NCBI RefSeq assembly: GCF_036206005.1
Contig: NZ_CP108143.1
Coordinates: 3,610,001-3,674,000, forward strand
Direction: 5' to 3'
Source: Streptomyces sp. NBC_00178
Lineage (GTDB): Bacteria; Actinomycetota; Actinomycetes; Streptomycetales; Streptomycetaceae
Length of the DNA stretch: 64,000 nucleotides
Position numbers and translations under genes: made by a program. Shown here piece by piece: positions 43,673-51,325 of the stretch. The notes under the pieces were generated by a model. It was not told where the DNA came from. It made no database searches and worked only from the letters and a program-made list of their open reading frames with translations. The stretch's first letter is position 1. Every line of letters starts with the position of its first letter.

Positions 43673-45484
43673 TCAGGCCTGCTCGTCCATCCCGGCCAGC
43701 ACCAGCGGAAGCCGGGACGTACCTCCCGCGGTGACGCTGACGGGAACGCCCCAGTCCTGCTGGTGCACGTGGCAGGCCGGGTACTCGTTCGCCGGGTCGT
43801 CGTCGCAGGAGGCCGCCATCGCGGAGACGTGGAGGACGCCCTCGGTGAACCCGTCCGCGAGGACCAGGTCACGGCTCAGGTCCGTCCCCTGGCCCGCGCC
43901 CTCGGCCAGGAGTTCCGGCGGGGTCGAGGAGACCAGGAGTCGCGTCGAGGGCCCGTAACGGACATCCAGTTTCTGCCCGGCGGGCGCCTGGAAGACCACG
44001 TCCAGCCGCAGCGTGCCGGCGGCGACCTCGGTGGCCGCCCGCTGCGTGCGGTGCGCCCGGTCCGCGACGCGCACGGCCTCCTCGGGCAGCCGCAGCCGGG
44101 TCAGCCGGTGCCGGGCGGACTCGACGACGACCAGGTCGCCGTCCACAAGGACCGCGTCGCTCGGCTCCCGCAGGTCCGTCGCCAGCGTCGTGACCTCACC
44201 GCTCTCCGGGTCGAACCGGCGCAGCGCGTGGTTGTAGGTGTCGCTGACGGCCACGGAGCCGTCCGGGAGGGCCGTGACGCCCAGGGGGTGCTGGAAAAGC
44301 GCCTGGCCTGCCTCCCCGTCACGGTGTCCGAAGTCGAAGAGCCCCGTGCCGACGGCCGTGTGCACGGCGCCGTCCAGGTCCACGTACCGCAGGGCCGAGG
44401 TCTCCGAGTCGGCGACCCAGAGCCGGTCCCCGGCCGCCGCGAGACCGGAGGGCTGCGCGAACCACGCCTCGGGACCGGGCCCGTCTACCAGACCCTCGTT
44501 CGTCGTACCGGCGGCGACCCGCACGGTCCCCTGCTCGGGGTCGTAGGTCCACAGCTGGTGCACGCCGGCCATGGCGATCCACAGCCGGTCGCCGAACCAG
44601 GCGATGTCCCACGGCGAGGACAGGTCCACCTCGGCGGCCGGGCCGCTGGTGGGGGAGCCCTGCCACCACTGGCGACCGGTCCCGGCGAGCGTCGTCGTGA
44701 CGCCCGTCGCGAGGTCGAGGGCCCTGATGGCGTGGTTGACCGTGTCCGCGACGGCGATGCGGCCGTCCGGGAGGAGGGCGAGGCCCTGGGGCTCGCTGAA
44801 CCGCGCGTCGGACCGGCCGCCGTCGGCGAACCCGCGCTCGCCGCTGCCGTAGTGCCCGCGCACGGTCTCACCGTCGGCGTCGAGCTCGACCAGGCGGTGG
44901 CGCGTGGTGTCGGAGACCAGGAATCCCCCGTCGGGAAGGACGAGTGCCTTGCCGGGGAAACGCAGATGGGTGGCGACCGGCTCCGGTGCCACGTACGGGC
45001 CGTCGCCACGCCGCAGCGTGCCCTTCTCGGTGTGCTCGGCCTCCAGCTCCTCGATCAGCTTCCCGATGGCGTGCGCGTGCCCCTCACCGGCGTGCTGGGC
45101 GACCACGTAACCCTCGGGATCCACCACGACGAGGGTCGGCCACGCCCGCACGGCGTACTGCTTCCAGGTGGCGAGCTCGGGGTCGTCGAGGACCGGGTGG
45201 TGCACCCCGTACCGCTCGACGGCGTCGACCACGGCCTCGTGCTCGGCCTCGTGGACGAACTTCGGCGAGTGGACGCCGATGATCACCACGGTGTCGCGGT
45301 GCTTCTCCTCCAGCTCGCGCAGCTCGTCGAGCACGTGCAGGCAGTTCACACAGCAAAAGGTCCAGAAATCCAGGATGACAATGCGTCCCCGCAGGTCAGC
45401 CAAGGTGTACTGCCGGTCGCCTGTATTGAGCCAGCCGCCCTTGCCGATCAGTTCGGGGGCGCGGACACGTGCACGTGCTGTCAT
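43673..45484 (-). CDS. Thioredoxin-NHL repeat protein
   Basis: The 603-residue protein joins an N-terminal thioredoxin-like domain (about 1-155) to an NHL beta-propeller (about 165-470) and a C-terminal domain of about 130 residues. The redox motif is WTFCCVNCLHV (CVNC). Propeller repeats are seen as RFSEPQGLALLPDGRIAVAD, VNHAIRALD and QHPLGVTALPDGSVAVSDTY. No signal peptide is present. Eukaryotic NHLRC2 has the same architecture, with unknown biochemical role. I chose ATG at 45,484 (MTARARVRAP); a GTG at 45,502 would add six residues. It has no Shine-Dalgarno sequence, so the transcript may be leaderless. Confidence 0.92.
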   Translation of the reverse strand: MTARARVRAPELIGKGGWLNTGDRQYTLADLRGRIVILDFWTFCCVNCLHVLDELRELEEKHRDTVVIIGVHSPKFVHEAEHEAVVDAVERYGVHHPVLDDPELATWKQYAVRAWPTLVVVDPEGYVVAQHAGEGHAHAIGKLIEELEAEHTEKGTLRRGDGPYVAPEPVATHLRFPGKALVLPDGGFLVSDTTRHRLVELDADGETVRGHYGSGERGFADGGRSDARFSEPQGLALLPDGRIAVADTVNHAIRALDLATGVTTTLAGTGRQWWQGSPTSGPAAEVDLSSPWDIAWFGDRLWIAMAGVHQLWTYDPEQGTVRVAAGTTNEGLVDGPGPEAWFAQPSGLAAAGDRLWVADSETSALRYVDLDGAVHTAVGTGLFDFGHRDGEAGQALFQHPLGVTALPDGSVAVSDTYNHALRRFDPESGEVTTLATDLREPSDAVLVDGDLVVVESARHRLTRLRLPEEAVRVADRAHRTQRAATEVAAGTLRLDVVFQAPAGQKLDVRYGPSTRLLVSSTPPELLAEGAGQGTDLSRDLVLADGFTEGVLHVSAMAASCDDDPANEYPACHVHQQDWGVPVSVTAGGTSRLPLVLAGMDEQA

Positions 45485-45548
45485 GCCAACAGTCAACAGC
45501 ACCGTGCCCTGCGCGCATTCCGGTCAGGCGTCGGGGAACCTGTGATCC

Positions 45549-46040
45549 ATGAGACTTCTCGTACGTGAGCGGCTGTTCGGCGTCGGCGACGACTACTGGA
45601 TCGAGGACGCGGACGGGCGCAAGCTCTTCCTCGTCGACGGCAAGGCCATGCGGCTCCGCGACACCTTCGAGCTGAAGGACACGGACGGCCGGGTGCTGGT
45701 GGAGATCCGCCAGAAGCTGATCAGCCTGCGCGACACCATGCTCATCGAACGGGACGGCGACGAGCTGGCCAAGGTCAAGCGGAAGCGGCTCTCGCTGCTG
45801 CGCAACCACTACCGGGTGACCCTGGTGGACGGCACGGAGCTGGACGTCAGCGGCAAGATCCTGGACCGCGAGTTCGCCATCGACTACGACGGCGAACTGC
45901 TCGCCCAGATCTCCCGGCGCTGGCTCACCGTCCGGGACACGTACGGCGTCGACATCGTGCGGGAGGACGCCGACGTGCCGCTGCTGATCGCGGTCGCGGT
46001 GTGCGTGATCGTGCTCGCCGACAAGGAGCACGAGGACTGA
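45549..46040 (+). CDS. LURP-one-related (Tubby C2-like) protein
   Basis: The 163-residue protein consists of repeated beta hairpins with the pattern DYWIEDADGRKLFLVDGKAM and LRDTMLIERDG, typical of LURP-one/phospholipid-scramblase-like folds. A hydrophobic C-terminal stretch (VPLLIAVAVCVIVLAD) may touch the membrane. Bacterial members are uncharacterised. ATG at 45,549 lies 64 bases from the divergent thioredoxin-NHL gene, so the two share a promoter region. The convergent terminator downstream carries a parS site. Confidence 0.9.
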   Translation: MRLLVRERLFGVGDDYWIEDADGRKLFLVDGKAMRLRDTFELKDTDGRVLVEIRQKLISLRDTMLIERDGDELAKVKRKRLSLLRNHYRVTLVDGTELDVSGKILDREFAIDYDGELLAQISRRWLTVRDTYGVDIVREDADVPLLIAVAVCVIVLADKEHED

Positions 46041-46047
46041 GCACCGG

Positions 46048-46095
46048 CGCGGCACCCGGGCCCGGTTTCACGTGAAACCGGGCCCGGGTGCCGCG
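46048..46095. terminator. 48-bp perfect palindrome: terminator containing parS
   Basis: Positions 46,048-46,071 and 46,072-46,095 are exact reverse complements, with no spacer. It lies between convergent genes, 7 bases after one stop codon and 3 bases after the other, and should act as a bidirectional terminator. Its centre is the parS site. Confidence 0.9.
46065..46078. other. parS, ParB-binding site (perfect)
   Basis: GTTTCACGTGAAAC is identical to the 14-bp palindromic parS consensus of Streptomyces. ParB binds these sites around oriC to segregate chromosomes during sporulation. Its presence puts this window in the origin-proximal part of the chromosome. It forms the centre of a larger palindrome. 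Confidence 0.93.
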
Positions 46096-46098
46096 TCC

Positions 46099-46890
46099 TC
46101 AGCGCGGCGGCGCGAGACCGAGGCGGCGGTCCTTCAGGGCCGGGAACTGCTCCCGGGTGGTGGCGGTCCTCGCCGGGTCGAACTCGACGGTGAGCACCTC
46201 CTCGGCCGCTCCGGCCTCGGCGAGCACCTCGCCCCAGGGGTCCACGACGATGCTGTGGCCCGCCTGCTCGACTCCTCCGTTGGTGCCCGACGAGCCGACC
46301 GCCAGGACGTACGCCTGGTTCTCGACGGCGCGGGCCTGCGCCAGCAGGGTCCAGTGCGCGCGCCGGCGCTCAGGCCAGCCGGCCGGGACGACCAGGATCT
46401 CGGCGCCGGCGTCGACGAGCCCCCGGAACTGCTCGGGGAAGCGCAGGTCGTAGCACGTGGCGAGGCCGAGGGTGGTCTCGGGCAGTGCGACGGTGACGAG
46501 TTCCTCGCCCGCTCCCATCATCACCGCCTCGCCCTTGTCGAACCCGAACCGGTGGATCTTGCGGTACGCGGCGACGCGCTCCCCCTCGGGGGAGAGGACG
46601 AGCGAGGTGTTGTAGAGGGTGCCGTCATCGGCGCGCTCGACGAAGGAACCCGCGTGCAGCCAGACGCCGGCCTCGGCGGCGGCCTTCGCCATGACGTCGT
46701 GCGTGGGGCCCCGCAGCGGTTCTGCCGCGTCCTCGAACGCGGTGTAGGCGAACGCTCCGACAGGCCAGAGTTCGGGCAGGACGACCAGGTCCGCGCCCCG
46801 CTGGGCCACGACCAGTGAAGCCGCGCGCTCTCTACGGGAATTGATCGATTCATCCGGGTTTGCAGCGATCTGGATGAGGGAGGCGTGCAC
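46099..46890 (-). CDS. Carbon-nitrogen hydrolase (nitrilase/amidase family)
   Basis: The 263-residue enzyme has the nitrilase triad: Glu in LVVLPELWP, Lys in YRKIHRFGFDKG, and Cys in LATCYDLRFPEQF. The size and motifs fit omega-amidase or deaminated-glutathione amidase members that cleave amide bonds in the cytoplasm. Start is GTG at 46,890, with GAGGGAG overlapping just downstream and no clear upstream site, so the start is somewhat uncertain. It shares a divergent region of about 200 bases with the mycothiol-dependent isomerase-like gene. Confidence 0.92.
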   Translation of the reverse strand: MHASLIQIAANPDESINSRRERAASLVVAQRGADLVVLPELWPVGAFAYTAFEDAAEPLRGPTHDVMAKAAAEAGVWLHAGSFVERADDGTLYNTSLVLSPEGERVAAYRKIHRFGFDKGEAVMMGAGEELVTVALPETTLGLATCYDLRFPEQFRGLVDAGAEILVVPAGWPERRRAHWTLLAQARAVENQAYVLAVGSSGTNGGVEQAGHSIVVDPWGEVLAEAGAAEEVLTVEFDPARTATTREQFPALKDRRLGLAPPR

Positions 46891-47089
46891 ACTACCACCG
46901 TCCTGGCATGGAAGCCGTCAACGCGGGCCTACGATCGTCACACGAAAGCACTGCCGGGGTGCCTGCTCGCAGCGTAACTTAGCGAGCGAACCTCCCACGC
47001 AGCCCGCAGACAGCGCCGTCGCTGCCGGCCCTCCCGTCGGCAGTCCCTGCTCGCCAGCCCATGCACCGCAGAACCGCACGAGGGGTCCC

Positions 47090-47914
47090 GTGACCGTCCA
47101 TCCCAGCCTCCAGACCTACGCCGACGCCTGGACCCACTCCGTCGAGTCGATATCCGAGCTGGTCAAGCCACTCGCCGAGGGGGAGTGGAACCGCCGAACC
47201 CCCTGCCCGGGCTGGTCGGTCCGCGACATCGTCTCGCACGTCATCGGCATGGAGTGCGAGCAGCTCGGCGACCCCCGGCCGATCCACACCCTGCCGCGCG
47301 ACCTCTACCACGTGCAGAACGACAAGCAGCGCTACATGGAGATGCAGGTAGACGTCCGGCGTCACCACACCGCGCCGGAGATGACCTCGGAGCTGGAGTA
47401 CACGCTCATCCGCAGGATGCGTCAGCTCCGCAACGAGTCGCGCGACCCCGGGACCATGGTGCGGGCCCCTCTCGGTGCCGAGCAGACCCTGGAACTCGCA
47501 CTGCGCATGCGGGCCTTCGACGTATGGGTGCACGAACAGGACCTGCGGACGACGCTGGGGCAGCCGGGCAACCTCGACTCCCCCGGCGCCCTGCTCGCCA
47601 GGGACGTCCTGCTGATCGGGCTGGCGAAGGTGGTCGCCAAGGACGCGGGCGCGCCGCCGAATTCCGCCGTGGTCTTCGACGTGCACGGCCCGGTGGAGTT
47701 CCTGCGCACGGTGCGGGTCGACGGCGAGGGGCGCGGCTCGGTCGACGGTGCGCCGTCCCTCGGTCCCGCCGCGACGCTGGCGATGGACTGGGAGACGTAC
47801 TACCGCCTGGCGTGCGGCCGGGTGCGTCCGCACGCCGTGGAGGACCGGATCAAGATCGACGGGGACCAGGACCTGGCGGCAGAGATCCTGCGGAACTTCG
47901 CCGTCACCCCGTGA
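47090..47914 (+). CDS. Maleylpyruvate isomerase-like, mycothiol-dependent protein
   Basis: The 274-residue protein belongs to the DinB-like MDMPI family: an N-terminal four-helix domain with LVKPLAEGEWNRRTPCPGWS and VRDIVSHVIGMECEQLGDP (the metal-binding His), and a C-terminal MDMPI-C-like domain. The enzyme type uses mycothiol as cofactor, but most paralogues have unknown reactions. GTG at 47,090 has GAGGGG seven bases upstream and begins MTVHPSLQTYADAW. It is probably monocistronic, ending at a strong hairpin. Confidence 0.87.
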   Translation: MTVHPSLQTYADAWTHSVESISELVKPLAEGEWNRRTPCPGWSVRDIVSHVIGMECEQLGDPRPIHTLPRDLYHVQNDKQRYMEMQVDVRRHHTAPEMTSELEYTLIRRMRQLRNESRDPGTMVRAPLGAEQTLELALRMRAFDVWVHEQDLRTTLGQPGNLDSPGALLARDVLLIGLAKVVAKDAGAPPNSAVVFDVHGPVEFLRTVRVDGEGRGSVDGAPSLGPAATLAMDWETYYRLACGRVRPHAVEDRIKIDGDQDLAAEILRNFAVTP

Positions 47915-47960
47915 CGCCCGGCCGGCGACGCGCCCGTCCGGCTGTGGACGGGGCGGGCGC

Positions 47961-47997
47961 ACCGCCGGGCCGGCCGCGCGGGCACCGGCCCGGCGGT
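47961..47997. terminator. Bidirectional terminator overlapping the MFS stop
   Basis: ACCGCCGGGCCGG pairs exactly with its complement around an 11-base loop. The left arm is 46 bases beyond the isomerase-like stop, and the right arm reaches the last base of the leftward MFS gene's stop codon. Confidence 0.8.
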
Positions 47998-49304
47998 CAG
48001 GCGGGTACGTGCACGGCCTCCACGCGGCTGACGACGTGGTGGTCGCGTTCCCTGTGGGTCGCCCTGCCGTGCAGCCGGAGGATCTGCACGACGCCGAGCG
48101 CCTCCAGGACGAAGACCGAAGCGAACGCGACGCGGTAGTCGTCGCCCGTCGCGTCCAGCAGGACGCCGACCGCGAACAGTGTCGTCATCGAGGCGATGAA
48201 CCCGCCCATGTTGACGATTCCCGACGCGGTGCCCTGGCGCTCCGGCGGGTTCGCGGGCCGGCCGAAGTCGAAGCCGATCATGGACGCGGGGCCGCACGAG
48301 CCGAGCACGAGGCACAGCGTGACGAGCAGCCACATCGGCGCGTGGCCACCGGGGTAGAAGATCGTGGAGCCCCAGAGCAGCGCCGTCATGGCGACCGTGC
48401 CGAGGGCGAGCGGGGCGCGTGCCGCGTGGTGGCGGGCGATCACCTGGCCGTAGACGAGTCCCACGACCATGTTGGAGAGCACCACCAGCGTGAGCAGTTC
48501 GCCCGCCGTGCCCCGGCTCAGTCCCTGGGCCTCGACGAGGAACGGCATGCCCCACAGCAGCAGGAAGACCATGGCGGGGAACTGCGTGGTGAAGTGGACC
48601 CACATGCCGAGCCTCGTGCCGGGTTCCCGCCAGGCGGCGGCGATCTGCCTGCGCACGTACGCGGCGCCGGCGTGCTCGGCGGGCGGAGGCTCGTGACCTT
48701 CGGGGTGGTCCTTGAGGAAGGCGAGCAGGAGCATCAGCACCAGTACACCGGCGGCGGCGCTGCCGACGAAGGTGGCCGTCCAGCCGTAGCCGTGCAGGGC
48801 GCGGGCGATGAAGAGCGTCGACACGAGGTTGCCGGCCATACCGAAGAGCGCGGCGACCTGGCCGATCATCGGCCCTCGGCGGGCGGGGAACCACCGGGCG
48901 CCCAGCCGCAGCACGCTGATGAAGGTCATCGCGTCACCGCAGCCGAGCAGCGCACGGGACGCGAGCGCCATGCCGTACGAGGGCGAGAGCGCGAAGCCGA
49001 GCTGTCCGAGCGTGAACAGCACGGCTCCGAGGGTGAGGACCTTCTTGGTGCCGAACCGGTCGACCATCAGTCCCACGGGTATCTGCATGCCCGCGTAGAC
49101 CAGCAGTTGCAGGATGGAGAAGGTCGACAGGGCGGAGGCGTTGACGTCGAACCGGTCGGCGGCGTCCAGCCCGGCGACACCGAGGCTGGTGCGGAAGATG
49201 ATGGCGACGAAGTAGACGGCGACGCCGATGCCCCAGATCCAGGCGGCCCGGCGGCCACCGGGCGGATCTCCGGGCAGCGACAGGGCCGGGGCGGCGGAGC
49301 TCAT
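47997..49304 (-). CDS. MFS transporter
   Basis: The 435-residue protein has twelve hydrophobic segments in two halves. The motif between helices 2 and 3 reads GLMVDRFGTKKVLTLG, the major facilitator signature. The large central loop (about 200-235) is charged. The resemblance is to nitrate/oxalate- or hexuronate-type importers, but substrate cannot be stated. Its ATG overlaps the stop of the GntR gene as ATGA, so the two are translationally coupled and the regulator probably controls this transporter. Confidence 0.92.
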   Translation of the reverse strand: MSSAAPALSLPGDPPGGRRAAWIWGIGVAVYFVAIIFRTSLGVAGLDAADRFDVNASALSTFSILQLLVYAGMQIPVGLMVDRFGTKKVLTLGAVLFTLGQLGFALSPSYGMALASRALLGCGDAMTFISVLRLGARWFPARRGPMIGQVAALFGMAGNLVSTLFIARALHGYGWTATFVGSAAAGVLVLMLLLAFLKDHPEGHEPPPAEHAGAAYVRRQIAAAWREPGTRLGMWVHFTTQFPAMVFLLLWGMPFLVEAQGLSRGTAGELLTLVVLSNMVVGLVYGQVIARHHAARAPLALGTVAMTALLWGSTIFYPGGHAPMWLLVTLCLVLGSCGPASMIGFDFGRPANPPERQGTASGIVNMGGFIASMTTLFAVGVLLDATGDDYRVAFASVFVLEALGVVQILRLHGRATHRERDHHVVSRVEAVHVPA

Positions 49305-49987
49305 CGGTCATCACCCCGGACCAGCACCCTGACCCGGCTGACGTGGCGGCGTACGACCTGCGCGGCGCCTTCGGCGTCACCGGACCTGATGGCCTCCAGC
49401 AGTTCACCGTGTTCGGTGATGTTGGCGGCGATCCTGTCGGGGTGTGCCTCCATCACGGCGACGCCCATCCGCAACTGCCGGTCACGGAGCTGGTCGTAGA
49501 GGCGCGAGAGGATCTCGTTGCCCGCGTTCTTCACGATCTCGGCGTGGAAGCAGCGGTCCTTGACGGACACGGCGGCCAGGTCCCCCGCCCCGGCGAGTTC
49601 CCGCTGTTCCTCCAGGAGTTGTTCCAGGCGGGCGATCAGGCCCGGGGAGGCCGGCACGGCCTTGCGGGCCGCGAACTCCTCGACCAGCAGCCGTGTCTCG
49701 ACGACGTCCGCGATCTCCTGGGCGGAGACGGGGAGCACGAGGGCCCCCTTCTTCGGGTAGAGCTTGATCAGCCCTTCGGCCTCCAGTCGCAGCAGCGCCT
49801 CCCGGACCGGGGTCCGGGAGACTCCCACGGCCTCGGCGAGGTCTCCCTCGGTGAGGAGCGTGCCGCCCTCGTAGCGGCGGTCGAGCACCGCCGTCTTGAT
49901 GTGCGTGTAGACGCGCTCGGCGGCGGGGGGCGACTTGGGGTCCGTCTTGTTGCGGACGGCGGGCGGCACGAGGGAAGCGGCTGGCAT
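49301..49987 (-). CDS. GntR family regulator (FCD/FadR type)
   Basis: The 228-residue repressor has a winged helix (about 20-90, GGTLLTEGDLAEAVGVSRTP, VREALLRLEAEGLIKLYPKK) and an all-helical FCD domain (about 98-215) with the metal-binding pattern of Asp and two His (RCFHAEIVKNAGN and ITEHGELLEAI). Ligands of this class are small carboxylic acids. The ATG at 49,987 has no Shine-Dalgarno sequence, and the AT-rich block just upstream, ATACAACATA, may be promoter and operator. It is coupled to the MFS gene. Confidence 0.9.
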   Translation of the reverse strand: MPAASLVPPAVRNKTDPKSPPAAERVYTHIKTAVLDRRYEGGTLLTEGDLAEAVGVSRTPVREALLRLEAEGLIKLYPKKGALVLPVSAQEIADVVETRLLVEEFAARKAVPASPGLIARLEQLLEEQRELAGAGDLAAVSVKDRCFHAEIVKNAGNEILSRLYDQLRDRQLRMGVAVMEAHPDRIAANITEHGELLEAIRSGDAEGAAQVVRRHVSRVRVLVRGDDR

Positions 49988-49995
49988 GCGCACAG

Positions 49996-50012
49996 CATAG
50001 ATACAACATAGG
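49996..50012 (-). promoter_or_regulatory. Candidate GntR operator / promoter
   Basis: CATAGATACAACATAGG is an AT-rich island 9 bases before the regulator start, with an imperfect TATGTTGTATC core on the coding strand. FadR-type regulators often bind TNGTATACNA-like sites over their own promoters. The match is only partial. Confidence 0.4.
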
Positions 50013-50362
50013 TGCGTCCGCCGAGGCGTCCGCGATCCGGACCCGCCCCCTCTCCGGCGCGGCCTGTCCCGGCCCTGGGAGCGCCCGCCTTCCGCCCCCG
50101 GGGCGCCTGCCGTCCGGCCGCTTCCGGTCCCCGGCCGGTGCCTGCCGAGCGGCAGGCGCCGGCCTCGGCGGCCCGGGCGTGTCCGAACTCCACACTTCCG
50201 GCACACCGAGGGGGTTCGGGCGAAGGCTTCGGTTCGTATAATCCGTGCAGCCGGAATCGATCTCACCCGTACGTGAGCACATCCATTCGGCACCCTCGCG
50301 AGTCTCACCACCAAGCGGCACTCTCACGTGACCGCATTTCAGGTGTATTTGGAGCGTTTGAC
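50013..50362 (+). promoter_or_regulatory. Upstream region of the K15-like PBP, with TATAAT -10
   Basis: TATAAT at 50,237-50,242 is a perfect -10 box for the housekeeping sigma factor, in TTCGGTTCGTATAATCC. There is no good TTGACA; the best -35 is TTCGGG, 16 bases before it. The first half of the region is GC-rich and shows no gene. Confidence 0.55.
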
Positions 50363-51262
50363 TTGAAAACCGGTCTTAAGGGCATAAACCGCGCAACCGT
50401 TGCCGCCACCGTGGCCCTCACCGCAGGTGCCCTCCTCGCGGGCAGCACGTCCGCCTCAGCAGCCCAGGCAGCGACCCTGCCGACGCCCACGATCACCGCC
50501 AAGGGCGGGTTCGTGATGAACAACGGCACCGCGAAGACGCTTTACAGCAAGTCGGCGGACACCCGCCGGTCCACCGGTTCCACCACCAAGATAATGACCG
50601 CCAAGGTGGTGCTGTCCCAGAAGAACCTGAACCTCGATTCCAAGGTGACGGTCCAGAAGGCGTACAGCGACTACATCGTCAAGAACACCGCCTCGTCGGC
50701 TCGTCTGATCGTCGGCGACAAGGTGACGGTCCGTCAGCTCCTCTACGGTCTGATGCTGCCGTCGGGCTGCGACGCCGCCTACGCGCTGGCCGACAAGTTC
50801 GGTTCCGGCACCACGCGTGCCGCCCGGGTGAAGTCGTTCCTCGGCAAGATGAACGCCACCGCGAAGTCGCTGGGCATGACGAACAGCCACTTCGACTCGT
50901 TCGACGGCATCGGCAACGGCTCGAACTACTCGACGCCGCGCGACCTCACCAAGCTCGCCAGCTCCGCGATGAAGAGCTCCACGTTCCGCGCGATCGTGAA
51001 GACGAAGTCGACGAAGCAGAAGGTCACCACGAAGACCGGCGGCTACCGCTACATGTCGTGGACCAACACCAACCTGCTGCTGGGCAGCTACAGCGGCACG
51101 ATCGGCGTGAAGACCGGCTCCGGCCCGACCGCCAAGTACTGCCTGGTCTTCGCCGCGACCCGCAACGGAAAGACGGTCATCGGCACCGTTCTCACCGCGA
51201 CGTCCTCGACGACCCGCACGACCGACGCGAAGAAGCTCATGGACTACAGCTTCAAGAAGTAG
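50363..51262 (+). CDS. Serine D-Ala-D-Ala carboxypeptidase/transpeptidase, K15-like
   Basis: The 299-residue secreted penicillin-binding protein has a Tat/Sec-like signal peptide ending about SASAAQA (residues 30-36). The active site holds S73-T-T-K76, S134-G-C136 and K250-T-G252. The middle motif is SGC rather than the usual SGN; to my memory this is the hallmark of the Streptomyces K15 DD-transpeptidase. It trims or cross-links peptidoglycan stem peptides outside the membrane. Start is TTG at 50,363, seven bases after GGAGCG, giving MKTGLKGINRATVA. A strong terminator follows. Confidence 0.92.
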   Translation: MKTGLKGINRATVAATVALTAGALLAGSTSASAAQAATLPTPTITAKGGFVMNNGTAKTLYSKSADTRRSTGSTTKIMTAKVVLSQKNLNLDSKVTVQKAYSDYIVKNTASSARLIVGDKVTVRQLLYGLMLPSGCDAAYALADKFGSGTTRAARVKSFLGKMNATAKSLGMTNSHFDSFDGIGNGSNYSTPRDLTKLASSAMKSSTFRAIVKTKSTKQKVTTKTGGYRYMSWTNTNLLLGSYSGTIGVKTGSGPTAKYCLVFAATRNGKTVIGTVLTATSSTTRTTDAKKLMDYSFKK

Positions 51263-51275
51263 TCCGGTCCGCACA

Positions 51276-51320
51276 CGCGCGAAGGGGCCCGCCGCATCCT
51301 GCGGCGGGCCCCTTCGCGCG
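51276..51320. terminator. Strong bidirectional terminator, 20-bp stem
   Basis: A perfect 20-bp stem (51,276-51,295 with 51,301-51,320) and a 5-base loop separate the convergent PBP and bkdC genes. It lies 13 bases after one stop codon and 5 bases after the other. Confidence 0.93.
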
Positions 51321-51325
51321 GCCGG

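Noticed and set aside
50317-50332. CTCTCACGTGACCG as a parS
   Set aside because: Too many mismatches to GTTTCACGTGAAAC outside the CACGTG core.
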